Shown here piece by piece: positions 46,945-60,916 of a DNA stretch of 64,000 nucleotides. Under the pieces are notes generated by a model. It was not told the origin of the DNA. It saw only the letters and a list, made by a program, of their open reading frames with translations, and did no database searches. The stretch's first letter is position 1; every line of letters begins with the position of its first letter. The translations under genes and the position numbers were made by a program. Source of the stretch: Pogonophryne albipinna (Eukaryota; Chordata; Actinopteri; Perciformes; Artedidraconidae); assembly GCA_028583405.1 (NCBI GenBank), contig JAPTMU010000037.1, forward strand, positions 630,501 through 694,500, given 5' to 3'.

Positions 46945-47695
46945 GCCCAAATAATTATGCAATTAAACAAACAGTGTGTCAATTTGGTGTGGGGTACAAC
47001 AAGGGAGGTTGCTAAACGTAATTAGTTATTTAAGAGTAGGGAATATGGAGGCCTGGGAGCCATAGACCTGGGCATTAAACTAAACATTACCTTTGTAAAA
47101 AACATCTCGGCTGCAATCGATAGGAAAGCACCTTGGGTTGAGGATGGAGAAATGGGATGGAAGAAAAGAAGAGGCAGAGCTAGAAATGGACCCTATTACA
47201 AGTTAGTTTATGGTGACTTCACAACTGAAGTTCAGCATTTAGAGATTGATTGGATCGGACTACCGAATAAAGTAATTTTTAAAATGATAAACGATTTCAA
47301 ATATGGAGGTGTTATAGCATACAAAAACCTAACACCTGACGAAGGTAAGGAAGTCTTGAAATGAGTAAAAAGTAAACAGTTATCGGAGAGCATGAGAGAC
47401 GTGAGGTGGCTGATATCAGTCAACAGACTTGCGGTCAGAGCTGTGGTTTCATGGAGCTGCTATGTGGAAACTAGAACATGCCCCATGATTAACTGTGAGG
47501 AGGACGAGACTCTACAGCACCTCCTCATGGACTGCTACAGAGCCCAGGAGGTGTGGTCGCTCCTACGGGGCATCGGGTTAGACTTCAATGTAGAATATGT
47601 CTCAATCATGTATTGTATTCTGGATGAGGGGATGGACAATAAACACAGGGACCTTTTTCAGCTGGTAATTTGTATCACATGTATGAAGATCTGGA
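46945..47695 (+). mobile_element. Tx1/L1-like LINE, cut by the tandem duplication join
   Basis: Frames 47152-47364 and 47392-47695 match the copy at 22083-23111 up to CMKIWKT. The 3' part is absent: at 47696 the sequence switches to the spacer also seen at 29330. Confidence 0.9.
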
Positions 47696-48831
47696 AGACA
47701 AAGCTCATACTAATGCCTACAAATAGTACAAGAAATCAAATCAAGTTTTATTTTTTCAGCACATTTATAAGCGGTGTTTGGTGGAGCCAAAGTGCTGAAC
47801 ATATAATAAAAATAGCCTACAGTAGAGAATCTTTACAGCAAATACAACAGCACAGATTGTTCAGAATATCAGTCTGAGAAACGATCATGTCAATTACCCA
47901 AACTTAACCATATGTTTCGGTAGTGACGATTTTAGCTCAAATTGAGCATAACTAAAGAATGCTAGCAAGTACATGGCTAGCATTCACGCTTTTGAAGAGG
48001 TTTGCACATAAAGACCTGATGCTTTGCATAACATGCAGTGTGTCATTTCATGATAAGACACTTGCAGCTAACTGTGTGGGCTGTCTATAACATACAGTTT
48101 AGTTTAAACTATATTATTTAAGATGTTACTGATTTATTTAATGTTGAAATAGTGCTGTATAATAGTTTGTACCATGTTTGTTTTAGAGCTACTAAACTAA
48201 CTCCTAACGGTATAGATATAATATACAACGGTCACATTAAAGAACTGCTAATTGGAGATAACTTCATTAATATATATACCTAGATATACCTCATTTCTTT
48301 AAATGCTAAAAACAACCTGTTCTGTTTTCACCTCAAAGTGCGTGAGGGCAAAAGATACCATCGAGTGCTTAAATGTTACGGTACGCTATTGATCGGTGAA
48401 CTGCAGACACCTGCCAATAAGTAGCTACTGATAGAGTGTCGTGTAAACTGAGTTAAACATTAATGATGGGTCCAACAAACGTTGTGGCTTTATTTATGTG
48501 GACTGACAGATGTAGAAACCAAACAGCTATTCATTTGAGAATGTGCTGATTAACCTGCTGGATGTACGAAGGACACTGTGAAGAGTTTGCTTTAGTTTAG
48601 AGGCTACAACCAGAAATACAGATTCAATCATTAATAGTCATTTAAGGTTATATTTAAAGTGTTTATTTCTCTATAATGTGAGTGTTTTTAGTGGAGAGAC
48701 TTGGTGTAATATACGATTTGTTGTATATGTTGTACACCTCAATACATATAGTGCAAGGGGGGAGATCACTGTTCTGGGTCTTCAAGTACTTGTGTAGTGA
48801 AGAGAGGAATGTTCTTTAGCTGGAAGTGGGT
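47696..48831. other. Spacer, no gene seen (copy of 29330-30466)
   Basis: Includes the LINE tail remnant at 47733-47826. No supported frame. Confidence 0.5.
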
Positions 48832-48847
48832 GGCTCTTAAAAGAGCC
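48832..48847 (-). terminator. Histone 3' stem-loop of H2A copy 2
   Basis: GGCTCTTTTAAGAGCC in minus sense, as at 30467. Confidence 0.95.
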
Positions 48848-48880
48848 TTTGGGGTGTTGGTAGAAGCGGGTTCAGGGTGC

Positions 48881-49267
<387 letters not shown>

Positions 49268-49325
49268 CTATGTGATTATTCTTCGACGTTAAAAGAAAGT
49301 AACTCGGTCACAGTTCTCACCAGAA

Positions 49326-49386
49326 TATATAGGAGCTTAACTTTACGCTCATTGGTCAGATCGACCCGTAACTGTGATCGTCCAAT
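49326..49386 (-). promoter_or_regulatory. H2A copy 2 promoter
   Basis: TATATA at 49326-49331 plus two CCAAT boxes, as in copy 1. Confidence 0.85.
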
Positions 49387-49921
49387 CAGAAAACAGGTCT
49401 GTCTGCCGCCTGAATTCTTTTCAGAATGAGACGTTAAAGTTTACATTTGTATTTTCTGAAATAGTTTTCACCCGTTCAAAGATGAATTTAAACTCCTGTA
49501 ATTTAAGAAGCGAAAGTCTCAATGTGTGGAGAACATTAAGACTTTCATAAAGGTGTCATACTTAATGATTATTTACAGTGTGTAATTAACTTATTAAATA
49601 ATATATTCCGTATTATAACTCAAATGACACACCCACCTAAATACATGCAGCTGCAACGTGGGCTAAACATTTAGCGGGAAAAATGATCATCAGTTGTAAC
49701 TTATTTGTGTAGATTGTAATTTGTGTGATGTCTACTTTTTTATCTTTAAGAGTTTGAGGACATCTCTTATTTAATATTATGTGTATTCATAAAGATCTAA
49801 AACGTATGTCTTCTCAAAATGTATATAGTTCTATGTTATTTAGATTATTTTGCTAGGTATTCTTCATTCTGTGTCTTTGTATGCACCAAATATACCACAG
49901 CAAATTCCTTGTATGTGTTAA

Positions 49922-50242
49922 TTTTTTTTTTTTTTTTAAACTTTATTTAATATTATTTGGGCAGTACATGATATACACAAGTTACATTAATAATACACAT
50001 AAAACACAAGGAATAAATATATAAATAACATAAAGAGAGCACGTTTATATTCCAATGAGACTCAGCTCGGTCACAGACTCAAAACGCCCCATGGCTGAGT
50101 CTGGGATTTGTCCAGGGTTTTTCTTCTCCTTAGTTCAGTAAGTATTTGTTTCACGATGGTGCCACTGTTTATGATCGTCTGATTTAGTATCATTTTGCAC
50201 CTTGTCTTCCAGATCTTCATACATGTGATACAAATTACCAAA
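49922..50242 (-). mobile_element. Short Tx1/L1-like LINE insertion, copy 2
   Basis: Duplicate of 31556-31876 with the same 13-bp target repeat at 49909-49921 and 50243-50255; the T-run is slightly longer. Confidence 0.93.
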
Positions 50243-50342
50243 TTGTATGTGTTAACCTACTCGGTAATACAACCTATTCTCATTCCTATACATACACTGT
50301 ACATACATTATAATATTTGCAGCACTTAAGATACAATATAGC

Positions 50343-51153
50343 TTTACTTCACTTAAGCTTCTGTTTCTCTGATTTTCTACAATTAATAAAGTGATAATAT
50401 TTGTCTGATGTTCACAGTCAGTGGGAGTTCTGCTACCAAGAGTTTGTGTCTGTTTGAGAGCCTTTGTGACCTTACAGGTTTAGATCTATCTGTCTAACAC
50501 ATTTCAGAATGTAAAAATATATGATAATACTCATACTATATAAATATAGTTGTATTGTGATGTACATGAGAAAAGCTGTGCTAAATGAAGGCCTCTCACT
50601 GTTGGGTAACAAGACTGTATTTAAAACACAGCCAGGGCCTGTCCTGATGGGAGTGTGTTTGCAGACAGCAGAATTACCTCTGTTTAACAAAAAAGCGTTG
50701 ACAAATGTGGAATTCTTTCATATAGAGTCTTTAATCCAACATTTCATTTCACTATATTACAAGTTTTAGGGGGATTATAATGTATTTTAAATCCTTTAAG
50801 AGAGAGATTACAGCGAAAAGTCGCAGATCTGTACCACTCACGGCAGCAGTTTTAGGAGGTTTAAAGCCTTCCCAATAAAAACACAACAATATTTAAAGCT
50901 TTATTTCGCTTCTATATGAAGATAAAGTAATCCTCTATCAATTCGATTAACCATTGAATTTCAACTCGTTCTCTAAATGTGTATTTTTTACAGTTTTAGC
51001 TGAAGAGAAAGCACAAAGTGGCACAGTTTTTCTGCAGCTCCTGTGTGAGCCACTGAGTTGAGTCTCTACGGTTCTCATGGTGTGTTTAAGTTCCTCTCTT
51101 CGCTGGGATTTCTCTCTCCGTCTCATCAGACCTAGAATCCTCCTGACAGCATC
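50343..51153. promoter_or_regulatory. H1 upstream region (block Y copy 3)
   Basis: Copy of 31980-32787 with the same candidate boxes. Confidence 0.45.
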
Positions 51154-51777
51154 ATGGCAACAGAAGAAGCTCCCACTGAAGCCGCCGTCGTCGCCGCCCC
51201 GTCAAAGGCACCGGCCAAGTCCCCGAAGAAGAAGGCAGCCAAGCCGGCCAAGAAGGTTGGTCCCGGTGCCGCTGAGCTCATCTTGAAGGCGGTCACCGCC
51301 TCCAAGGACCGTAAAGGGATCTCTTACATCGCGGTGAAGAAGGCGCTGGCCGCTCAGGGCTACGAACACACCGCTCACATTAAACGCGCCGTGAAGAGGT
51401 TACTCGAGAATGGAGCCCTGGTGCAGGTCAAGGGAATCGGAGCCACCGGCTCCTTCAAGGCGGCCGAGAAGCCAAAGAAGGCAGCGAAGAAGCCCGCAGC
51501 CAAAGCCAAGAAGCCGGCAGCAGCGAAGAAACCCGCCGCTAAGAAGGCAGTAACTCCCAAGAAGGTAGCGACGAAGCCTGCTACTGCTGCCAAGAAAACC
51601 CCCGTGAAGAAGATCACTAAGAGCCCGAAGAAGAAGGTGGCGGCCAAGAAGGCAGCACCTAAGAAGGCAGCGACCCCCAAGAAGACAGTAAGCCCCAAGA
51701 AAGCTGTGAAGAAGGTGGTTAAACCAGCTGCCACAGCAGCGAAGAAGGCACCAGCCAGGAAATCATCGAGGAAGTAA
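51154..51777 (+). CDS. Histone H1 (group B), 207 aa, copy 2
   Basis: Same as 32788-33411 apart from lysine for glutamate in [11 protein letters not shown]. Other group A and C copies also have lysine here, so glutamate (also in 15400-16173) is the group B form and this copy is the exception. It has the normal CAAAAGAGCAC downstream element. Confidence 0.95.
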   Translation: MATEEAPTEAAVVAAPSKAPAKSPKKKAAKPAKKVGPGAAELILKAVTASKDRKGISYIAVKKALAAQGYEHTAHIKRAVKRLLENGALVQVKGIGATGSFKAAEKPKKAAKKPAAKAKKPAAAKKPAAKKAVTPKKVATKPATAAKKTPVKKITKSPKKKVAAKKAAPKKAATPKKTVSPKKAVKKVVKPAATAAKKAPARKSSRK

Positions 51778-51803
51778 ACAGACCCTCTACTTCATCTCCA
51801 AAA

Positions 51804-51819
51804 GGCTCTTTTAAGAGCC
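51804..51819 (+). terminator. Histone 3' stem-loop of H1
   Basis: GGCTCTTTTAAGAGCC followed by the standard AAAAGAGCAC element. Confidence 0.95.
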
Positions 51820-53711
51820 ACCCACATACACCAAAAGAGCACTCTCCTTTATAATATTATAATTTAGCATAAATACAACTTAATGAACAAAACATACATG
51901 TTTTGTGTACATACTACATGACACACTATTTATATATCTGCTTCCATGTTATATTCTAATACTCCATGTTGTGTTTTCATTCCACATGGAATTTACCTCA
52001 ATATTCCAATATTCTCTGAAGTACATTGTACTAGCACCTGACCTGGATAACATTTACATTAGTTTGCTTTATTTAACAATACAATCTGCATATAAAGGTA
52101 TGTGTATATACAAACATACTTACGGTTTCTGCACTTATTTTCAGTTGCTTTGGACAAAAGTATAAGTTATATGTTCGCTAATACAAAGTATATTATTATT
52201 ATTATTATAGACATTTCCATAGAAATTAGTTATAATGCACAAACACTTTGAAATCGACCATAGTGTTTTTATACGCGACTACTAGTTTTAAGTAATACTG
52301 TATATTCCTCACAATCAGTGAAACTACTAAATATGCTCATTTTAAATGATATATAGCAGGTTAGTAAATAGTTACATGAAAGTCCGGCCAGTAGAAAAGC
52401 AGGACCAATATCAACGTGTTATTTTAGGGTTTCATTTATCAATTAAATAAAATGAATAAATAATAAATGAAACTTGATCTTATTAATCTAAATGTATTTT
52501 GGGTACATTTTATATTCAAATGAAGTCAACGGATAACGGAAATGTATTCAAGCAGAAAATAGTAGAGCTATAAACAGTATTTAAAGAATATCATTCATAC
52601 ATGAATAATGATGTTTTGTGTATTTTATTAAGTGAGTTTTTAATCCAAATATTTAGTTTGTATTGAATGCAAATACAATTATTATAAGTATTGTTATGAC
52701 TATACTATTCTGCCACTGAGATGAGACATCTCAACAGTGTGACCTTTCTCTTTCCGTTCCCAATGAGTAAAGCCTTAGAATAACTGAACCATGAAGATTC
52801 AATCATATTTTCATGTCATCAATATTGTATTTATTCAAGTGTAACGATTGAAAAGCCTAAGGAGGCTGGTAAACACTGCAAACAGACACTTTTGTAAAGA
52901 GGGATTTCTATTCCTGAATATTATTTTTCAACTTAACGAAGTTATAGCCTCAGAAAGGCTCAACAACATCAATGTATACATTAACTACATGATTACATGT
53001 AGCTGGAAGTCAGCTGCCTTCCACCTGAGCCACGGCCCACATGCTGATTCTACCTGAAAACACTGGCATTCACTCTTAATTCACTTTGTCTGTCTTTTCT
53101 CGGCCAATCCACACTTCCTGCATTTCATGTTCTCCCTCGTCGTCTCCCATCTGTCTGTGGATGGCTACAATGGGGATATGTTATTTAGTGCAAAACTTAA
53201 GCAGGGTTTGAAACCAAAATAAGGGATGTGTTGAGCCCAAAACAACGAACGCCCAACTAAAGTTCCTGCTGTGATTTTGAGTGAATTTGTACCTTTATGC
53301 ACACAACGAGTACACAGCTATGGAGGAAAGAACGTGACACGAGTAAACAAATACATGAAATGCAGAAATACAGAGAAAAAAACAGGAATAAATAAAAACA
53401 GGAATATAAATGCACAAATCAAATTTGAGAATAATACAGAACACACATTATTATATGTCTTTAATGTATTTCTGCATTTATTTTCACTTACATTTCTGTG
53501 TCTGGGCGTGTTTCACAATATGTGGTTTTGCCTGGTCGCCTTGACTATTATATGACTATTATTAGAAGAAGGGACATAATCCCAGGAAGGCTGCTCATGG
53601 TGGATTGTTTTCATAAAAATGAAAAATCCACTTATCAATATGTCTAGGAACAACCAACAACCCTGCATTCTTGGAACGCAATGCCCAAGTAGGACAGTAG
53701 GGTATAATGAG
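51820..53711. other. Long AT-rich flank of block Y, no gene seen
   Basis: Copy of 33454-35329, 16 bases longer through small repeat differences. Confidence 0.55.
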
Positions 53712-56700
53712 TTATTTAAGGTAAGATGGCGCCTGCCCATTAAGGGCTTTGTAGGCGAGAAGAAGAATTTTAAATTCTATCCTGTGTTCTATAGGGAGCC
53801 AGTGTAAGGCAGCCAGAACAGGAGTAATGTGGTCCCTTTTCCTAACTCTGGTTAGTACACGAGCTGCAGCATTTTGAATCAGCTGAAGCGACTTGACTGA
53901 CTTCTTGGTACACCCTGATAATAAAGAGTTACAATAATCCAGCCTTGAAGTAACAAATGCATGGACTAGTTTCTCTGCATCATTTTGAGGCAAGATATGC
54001 CTGATTTTTGCAATGTTACGTAGATGGCAGTAGGCGGTCCTTGAAATTGATTGTATGTGGGCATTAAAGGATAAATCCTGATCAAATATAACACCAAGAT
54101 TCCTTACAGTCTCACTGGAGGCCAAATTAATGCCATCCATAGTTAGTATATCTTTAGATCATTTGTTTCGTAGATTCTTCGGGCCAAGTACAATAACTTC
54201 AGTTTTGGTCGTGTTTAACATCAAAAAGTTTAAGGTCATCCACGTTTTTTAAGTCCTTGAGGCAGTCTTGAATTTTATTTAGATGATTAATTTCATCAGG
54301 CTTGATTGATAAATATAGTTGAGTATCATCCGCATAACAATGAACATTTACAGAATGATTCCTTATCATATTGCCTAACGGAAGCATATATAATGTGAAC
54401 AAAATAGGTCCGAGCACTGAGCCCTGTGGCACTCCATGGCTAACTTTGGTTTGCGTTGGAGATTCATCATTGACACGTACAAACTGAGAGCGTTCAGATA
54501 GATAGGACCTAAACCAGCCTAAAGCAGTTCCCTGTATGCCAACTAATTGCTCTAGTCTTTGCAATAAGATATCATGATCGATAGTATCAAATGCAGCACT
54601 GAGAGCAAAACAAGAATAGAGACAAGTCCCTTGTCAGAGGCTATTAGAAGGTCATTTGTGACTTTAACCAGAGCTGTCTCTGTGCTATGATGTGTTCTAA
54701 AGCCAGACTGAAAATCTTCAAATAAATCATTGTTTTTTAAGTAATCACACAACTGTTTTGCGACTGCTTTCTCAAGAATTTTTGAAAGGAACGGAAGATT
54801 AGAAATAGGTCTATAATTGGCTAAAACCTCTGGATCGAGGTTGTGCTTTTTAAGAAGCGGTTGTATCACTGCTACTTTGAATGATTGTGGAACATAGCCT
54901 GATAATAAAGACATATTCATAATATTTAATAAAGAAGTGCTAATTAATGGAAAAACTTCCTTCAACAGCTTAGTTAGAATTGGGTCTAACATACACGTTG
55001 ATGGTTTAGAAGAGAGAATCATTGAATTTAATTGTTCAAGGTTTATGGCTGAAAAGCATTCTAGTTTACTATCTAGTGTAATATTAGAACTTACGTTTCC
55101 GGGAGCTGTTGATAACACTATACTGGTCAAAGGCAAGAGGTCATTAATTTTGTTTCTAAGAGTAACAATTTTATCGTTAAAAAAGCACATCAAATCATTA
55201 ATACTGAGTGCTATGGGAATAGAAGGCTCAATCGAGCTGTGGCTCTCTGTCAGCCTGGCTACAGTGCTGAAAAGAAATCTTGCATTATTCTTATTCTCAT
55301 CTATTAATGAAGAGTAGTAGGCTGCTCTCGCTTTACGCAGTGCTTTCTTATATTCATTGAGAGTAATATGCCAAATTAAACGAGATTCTTCAAGTTTAGT
55401 GGAACGCCATATCCTTTCAAGTTGTCTCGACTTTTTCTTTATTTTGCGGGTTTCGGCATTATGCCATGGAGCTAATCTATGTTGTTTTATTTTCTTCTTT
55501 TTCAAAGGAGCAACAGAGTCTAATTTTATTCGCAGCGCATCTGTAGCACTATCAACAACATGATCAATTTGGGTTGGTGTACATGTTGTATAAGTTTCCT
55601 CCCTCACATGCAGACATGCTATCGAGTTAAGTATTGGTGGAATCTCTTCCTTAAATTTGGCTATAGCACTAACAGATAGGTTTCTGCTGCAGGAGCTTTG
55701 ACTAATGCTTTGTAGTCTAGTAACAGTACTTCAAAAGTTACTAAGAAATGGTCGGATAAAGCAGGATTATGCGGTTCGACTAATAGTTGCTCAATTTCAA
55801 TACCATAAGTCAGAACAAGGTCGAGAGTGTGATTATAGCAGTGGGTTGGTTTATTTACACTCTGACAGAAACCAACAGAATCTAATATAGAGTTAAATGC
55901 AACCGTAAGGCTATTTTTATCATCGTCAACATGAATATTAAAGTCACCTACGATAATTACTTTATCTGTTTTAAGAACCAAAGTTGATAAAAACTCAGAG
56001 AATTCTGATAAGAATTCTGAATAAGGACCTGGTGCACGGTACACTGTAACAAATAAGATTGGCTGCAAAGTTTTCCAGGTCGGATGCGTAAGACTAAAAA
56101 CGAGACTTTCAAAGGAGGTATCATTTAATTTTGGTTTAGTATTGATAAGTAAACTTGAGTCAAAGATTGCTGCAACTCCACCTCCTCGGCTCACGCCTCG
56201 GGCAATATGGCTGGGTGGAGTGGCCTCATTTATACTGACATATTCTTCATGTCTCAACCAAGTTTCAGTGAGACAGCATATATCAATATTATAATCTGAT
56301 ATGAAATCATTTACCAATATTGCTTTAGATGCTAGAGATCTTATGTTTAAGAGACCACATTTAATATTCCTGTTTTGTTGCACTGTAGTAGTTGTTACAT
56401 TTACTTTTATTAGGTTATTATGTATGACACCTCTATTAGGTTTTACCTTAAATTGTCCTTGGGCAGACACACACACCGCTAATATTGAGTATTTTATTGG
56501 GTTCGGGATTCCTATGGATGACTGCCTAGGAGAGAGCGCAGAGAAGCGTGTAAGACTGCGACTCCGCCTCCTGGTCTCAACTCCAGTTTGTCATGGATTA
56601 AGTCCACAAAGCCCTGAAATGTTTGCCGAAATGAGATCTGCACCTTCCAAAGTAGGATGAATGCCGTCTCTCTTAATCAGACCAGGTTTTCCCCAGAAGG

Positions 56701-57004
56701 CTGTCCAATTATTTACGAAGCCCACATTGTTTGCTGGGCACCACCAAGACAACCCGCGCTGAAATGATGACATGCGGCTATACATGTCATCATTGATCAG
56801 ATTGGGGAGGGGACCAGAGAAGATTACGGTGTTCGACATTGTTTTAGCATAACTACACACCGACTCCACATTAAGTTTGGTGCATTCTGATTGGCGTAAA
56901 CGAACATCATTACCACCGACGTGAATAACAATCCTACTGTATTTACGTTTATTTTTAGCCAGCAGTTTAAGATGCGCCTCAACGTCGCCCGCTCTGTATA
57001 TACA
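53712..57004 (-). mobile_element. CR1/L2-superfamily LINE, inverted 5' part, copy 2
   Basis: Same order as 35330-38627: ORF1 esterase fragment (57004-56591), endonuclease (56476-55661), RT (55607-54199), thumb and C-terminal part (54140-53712). A 4-base deletion near 54603, absent from copy 1, splits the RT frame between the SILVLLD and DTIDHD parts. The thumb frame is continuous here (SRLDYCNSLLSGCTKKSVKS), whereas copy 1 has an extra C. Confidence 0.88.
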
Positions 57005-57769
57005 GTTCCTAGAGTCTCTAAAATTACAATGGGAGCCAGAGCCTTTTCTTATCAAGCTCCACATTTGTGGAATCAGCTTCCAGTTTGTGTTCGGGCGGCA
57101 GACACCCTATCCGTTTTTAAGAGTGCGCTTAAGACCTTCCTTTTTGATAAAGCTTATAGTTAGGGCTGATTAGATTCAGCCCCTAGTTTTGCTGATAGGC
57201 TTAGTTTGTCGGAGGACATCTTACTTCTTCCTTCTCTCTGTCTATACCTGTGTACTCTCATGTTCCGATTAACCCAGCTTCCCCAAATGTCTTTCTTTTT
57301 GGTGTCTATATACGCTGGGATCCGGAGTCATGGATGATCCTGCGGTCCTGTGTCCTGCATCGCGAGCCCTGGATCTTGAGTCGTGGCTGTGGTCATGGAT
57401 CATAGGTCCTGGATGGATATCTTCGTGGATTCATCTTCCTATTATACACACATGCATTTCCAAACATTTGGACAACCTATGTTGCAAATGTATTATCTTT
57501 TCAATTTACACACGGCATCTATTGCACGTCTGTCCGTCCTGGGAGAGGGATCCCTCCTCTGTTGCTCTCCCTGAGGTTTCTCCCATTTTCCCCTTTAAAC
57601 TGTGGGTTTCTTCGGAAGTTTTTCCTTGTACGATGTGAGGGTCTAAGGACAGAGGGTGTCGTATTGTCATACTGATATTTTGTACAAACTGTGAAGTCCA
57701 CTGAGACAAATGTAACATTTGTAATAGTGGGCTATATAAATAAACATTGATTGATTGATTGATTGATAC
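57005..57769 (+). mobile_element. LINE 3' part in sense orientation, copy 2
   Basis: Copy of 38628-39392 with the ORF2 end (ARAFSYQAPHLWNQLPVCVR), 3' UTR and (TTGA)n tail. Confidence 0.85.
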
Positions 57770-57773
57770 TGCC

Positions 57774-58316
57774 CCTGAGGCACAACATAAGCAACAATTA
57801 TTCAGAAGACCAATAGAACTTTTAAAAGTAGGTTATAACATTATATTAGGTGGGGATTTTAACAAAGTAACAGAAGAATTCACGCCTTCATCTCCTCCCG
57901 CCTTGACTACTGTAACTCACTCCTCTACGCTACGGCATCAGCTCCACCTCCCTCAGTAGACTCCAGCGTGTCCAGAACGCAGCCGCCAGACTCCTCACCC
58001 ACACCAAATCATGGCATCACATCACCCCGGTCCTCAAAGAACTCCACTGGCTTCCCGTTTCTCAACGCATCCACAACAAACTCCTGGTCTTCACATACAA
58101 AGCCCTCCACCATCTGCCCCCCCCCCCCCCCCCTACCTCTCTGACCTCCTCATCCTCTACCAAGTCCCCCGGTCCCTCAGATCCACCTCAGCCGGTTGCC
58201 TTTCCACCCCCAAGGCTAAACTCCGGAGCTTTGGGGACAGAGCCTTCTCTGTGGCAGCCCCGAAGCTCTGGAACTCCCTCCCCCAAGACCTTTCTGAGAA
58301 AAGGTCAGCTGAAATG
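57774..58316 (+). mobile_element. LINE fragments (endonuclease piece and ORF2 end), copy 2
   Basis: Copy of 39397-39945: GGDFN piece, then an L2/CR1-type ORF2 end. The C-run near 58118-58133 is six bases shorter. Confidence 0.7.
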
Positions 58317-58509
58317 GTGGCATGTGTTGAGATCTTCATAGTATGTTGAATACTTAAAACGAAAGTTAGTTATAATCAAATATAATCAATTATATTCTTG
58401 TATAACCCACAATGAAAATGCTTCATATTTTATGTTTTTCTATAGTTACAGTATAAACAAAACCAAGTGGTTTGTTAAATTGAGTGTAAGACCTATAATG
58501 ATTTATGGG

Positions 58510-60836
58510 TGTCAGTGATAAGAGAGTAGGCAGTTTCTTCCCTCTCCTCTCACAGCAGGGAAGAGGGCTCCGGACTTAAGGAGAAACACATTGAGGCCTC
58601 AAAAAGGTGGTTATGTCATAGCCATAGAATATGTCTGGTCATGTCCTTTTTTACACAAATATAGGGAAGGTGTGTCTTATCCCATAGCCAATAGAATATG
58701 TCCAGTCCTGTACATCAGTGGCCATGCCCAGTTTGTTTCATTGGTTGGGTATAGAGGAGGTGTTTTTGGGGTTTCTATCCGGTTTTTTGAGCATAAAGGA
58801 ACTGGCATTTTGGAGGGAGCGAGAGAGAGAGGGGGGTTCCCCTGGTATACTCTCTCCCGGTAGGCTCTGGCCCTCAGAGCTGGGTTTTGGCTCTCTGTAA
58901 GGTTCTCTCTGCCTGGAAGACATTGTTAAATGTATCAGGAACTTAGAGTTAGTGATCTTAGTTAGCTCTGCCTGATAGACATTGTTAAATGTATCAGGAT
59001 ATTAGAGTTAGTGATCTTAGTTAGCTCTGCCTGGAAGACATTGTTAAATGTATCAGGATCTTAGAGTTAGTTCTGGACCTCACCGACTCTTACATGGCGC
59101 CCAACGTGGGGCTCTGTGAAAAGTCATACTTTTACAGAGTCAAAACTACAAGAACCAAAACGACCTAGTGAAAAAAGTCGATGAGTACAAATCAGCGAAA
59201 TACAGGCTGAAAGTCTTGTTAAAATACCTACCCAAATCCTAGAATATATATTTAAACCTAAAAGTGTAGTAATTTAAGTTGATACTATTGCACCGGACAG
59301 AGGGTTATATTATATCGGATATAGCTGTCTGTTAAAGAAGCTAAAGTAGGTTCTTCTTCCCCTAGCCAAATTGAGAAGCCCCTGTGGTCCCTTTAAACAC
59401 AGGTTTGGTGGCTAGTAGTGAAGTCAGCCGTAGGAGCACTGCTCAGTACCTGTCCAATTACTTTGAAACTTATAAGTAGGACTTGACAAAGAGCTGCGGT
59501 TTGAACTTTTTGCGTTAAAAACATAAAGTGGTGAAGAGTTAATAGGAGATTTAATAAAGATAAACATAGGTCTGAAGGTACCTATGCTGTTGAAACAGCT
59601 CGAAGCTCGATACATAACACTCTTAGTTGAGGTATCCGCATGAACTAGCTGAATCCAGAAAGAGTAACCTAGAGCAAAGTGACGGTATAGTCGGACTGAT
59701 CCTCCGGTGTGAGTAATAGCCTAGGAACTTGCATGTGTATAAAAGAGTGAATTTAAACCCTTAAATAAAATAAAAAATGTAAAAAAATTAAATGGCGGAT
59801 GAGGTTAGAATGCAGTTTTTTAATGACTCAGAGCCAACCACACAGGGAGGGATACACAGAAGCAAAATCCGGAGCTTCTGCCCGCCCTGGTCAGCTTAGC
59901 CCAGACCCACAGGCGTACCGCGACCTAAATACTTTCCTGTCAGACTACCGTTTGGACAGAGAGCAACAAGCAGGTGGTATAATGTCTGAAACCCTACTTC
60001 CACCCTACAGGGATAAAAGCTCACAAATGCCATTTATGAGTATCCCATCTACTACTCCTAGAAGAAAACACATTGTTAGACATGATATTCAGGGAAAAGG
60101 AATGTTGGAAATAATAATGGCAGATATTGAAAATCTTAAACTGGATCAACAAACCATGAACCCTGCTAATAGGAAGCTAAAACATGCAGGAGAAATAGCA
60201 GTAGCTCTGGCAAAGAGAATAGGTCCTAGCATGCAAGCACGGAGTGATAATATGATAAAGACTATTAAACTGTCAGAAGGCAATGGGGTGATCAGATGAC
60301 CCACAAATACCGGTTGTTTTGCATGTACTTTAAAAAAAAAAAAAAAAAACCTATGTGGGAACTATCAGCAGATATCAAACCCCAACAATATCTTCAAAAC
60401 CAATATGAGGAAGTTTTTTGCAAAGCTAAAGCTCAAATACTTTACCAAAATCAACTAAAGTATTTGCTCTTGACCCCTTTTTGGAAATGGGATTTTCCGT
60501 TACACAACAGAAGACTCAATTCAGGCCTTAAAGAACGCTTTAAAAACAAGTCAGGGAGAGTTAAATGTGGTGCTATTTTGCTCATGAAGGAGCTTACACT
60601 TTTGGAAAAGATCTCCTCCTTTCTCTGCTCCTGAGGTGCTGCAGAAAGACGCAGCACACGGGGTCAGAGACAGGCGTGACCTCTGGAGGGGAAGAAATCT
60701 GAACAGACAACGGAGCGACCCATTAAAAGTTTTATGGCCTCAACACAGAGAGGAAGATCTGGAGATTGTAAGGAACTCTCCCAAAGCAGGCTACCCACCC
60801 CCACCCAGCACAAGGGGAAGAGTTCCTCTCACCAAT
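58510..60836 (+). mobile_element. Truncated LTR retroelement, copy 2
   Basis: Copy of 40139-42465: candidate LTR 58510-59094, primer-binding site TGGCGCCCAACGTGGGGC at 59095-59112, 59-bp units in the LTR at 58911, 58970 and 59029, frameshifted gag-like part 59792-60299 and a further unrecognised frame to 60634. One residue differs in the gag-like frame (P-Q-A-Y for P-R-A-Y). Confidence 0.7.
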
Positions 60837-60916
60837 GATAAACTCATCTGACTGAAACACACAAAGGCTCTTTTAAGAGCCACCCACCTCACTTTGAGAG
60901 CCTCGGTCCTTGTGAT
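60837..60916 (+). pseudogene. H4: H4 3' remnant with intact stem-loop, copy 2
   Basis: Copy of 42466-42545 with the stem-loop at 60866-60881. Confidence 0.93.
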
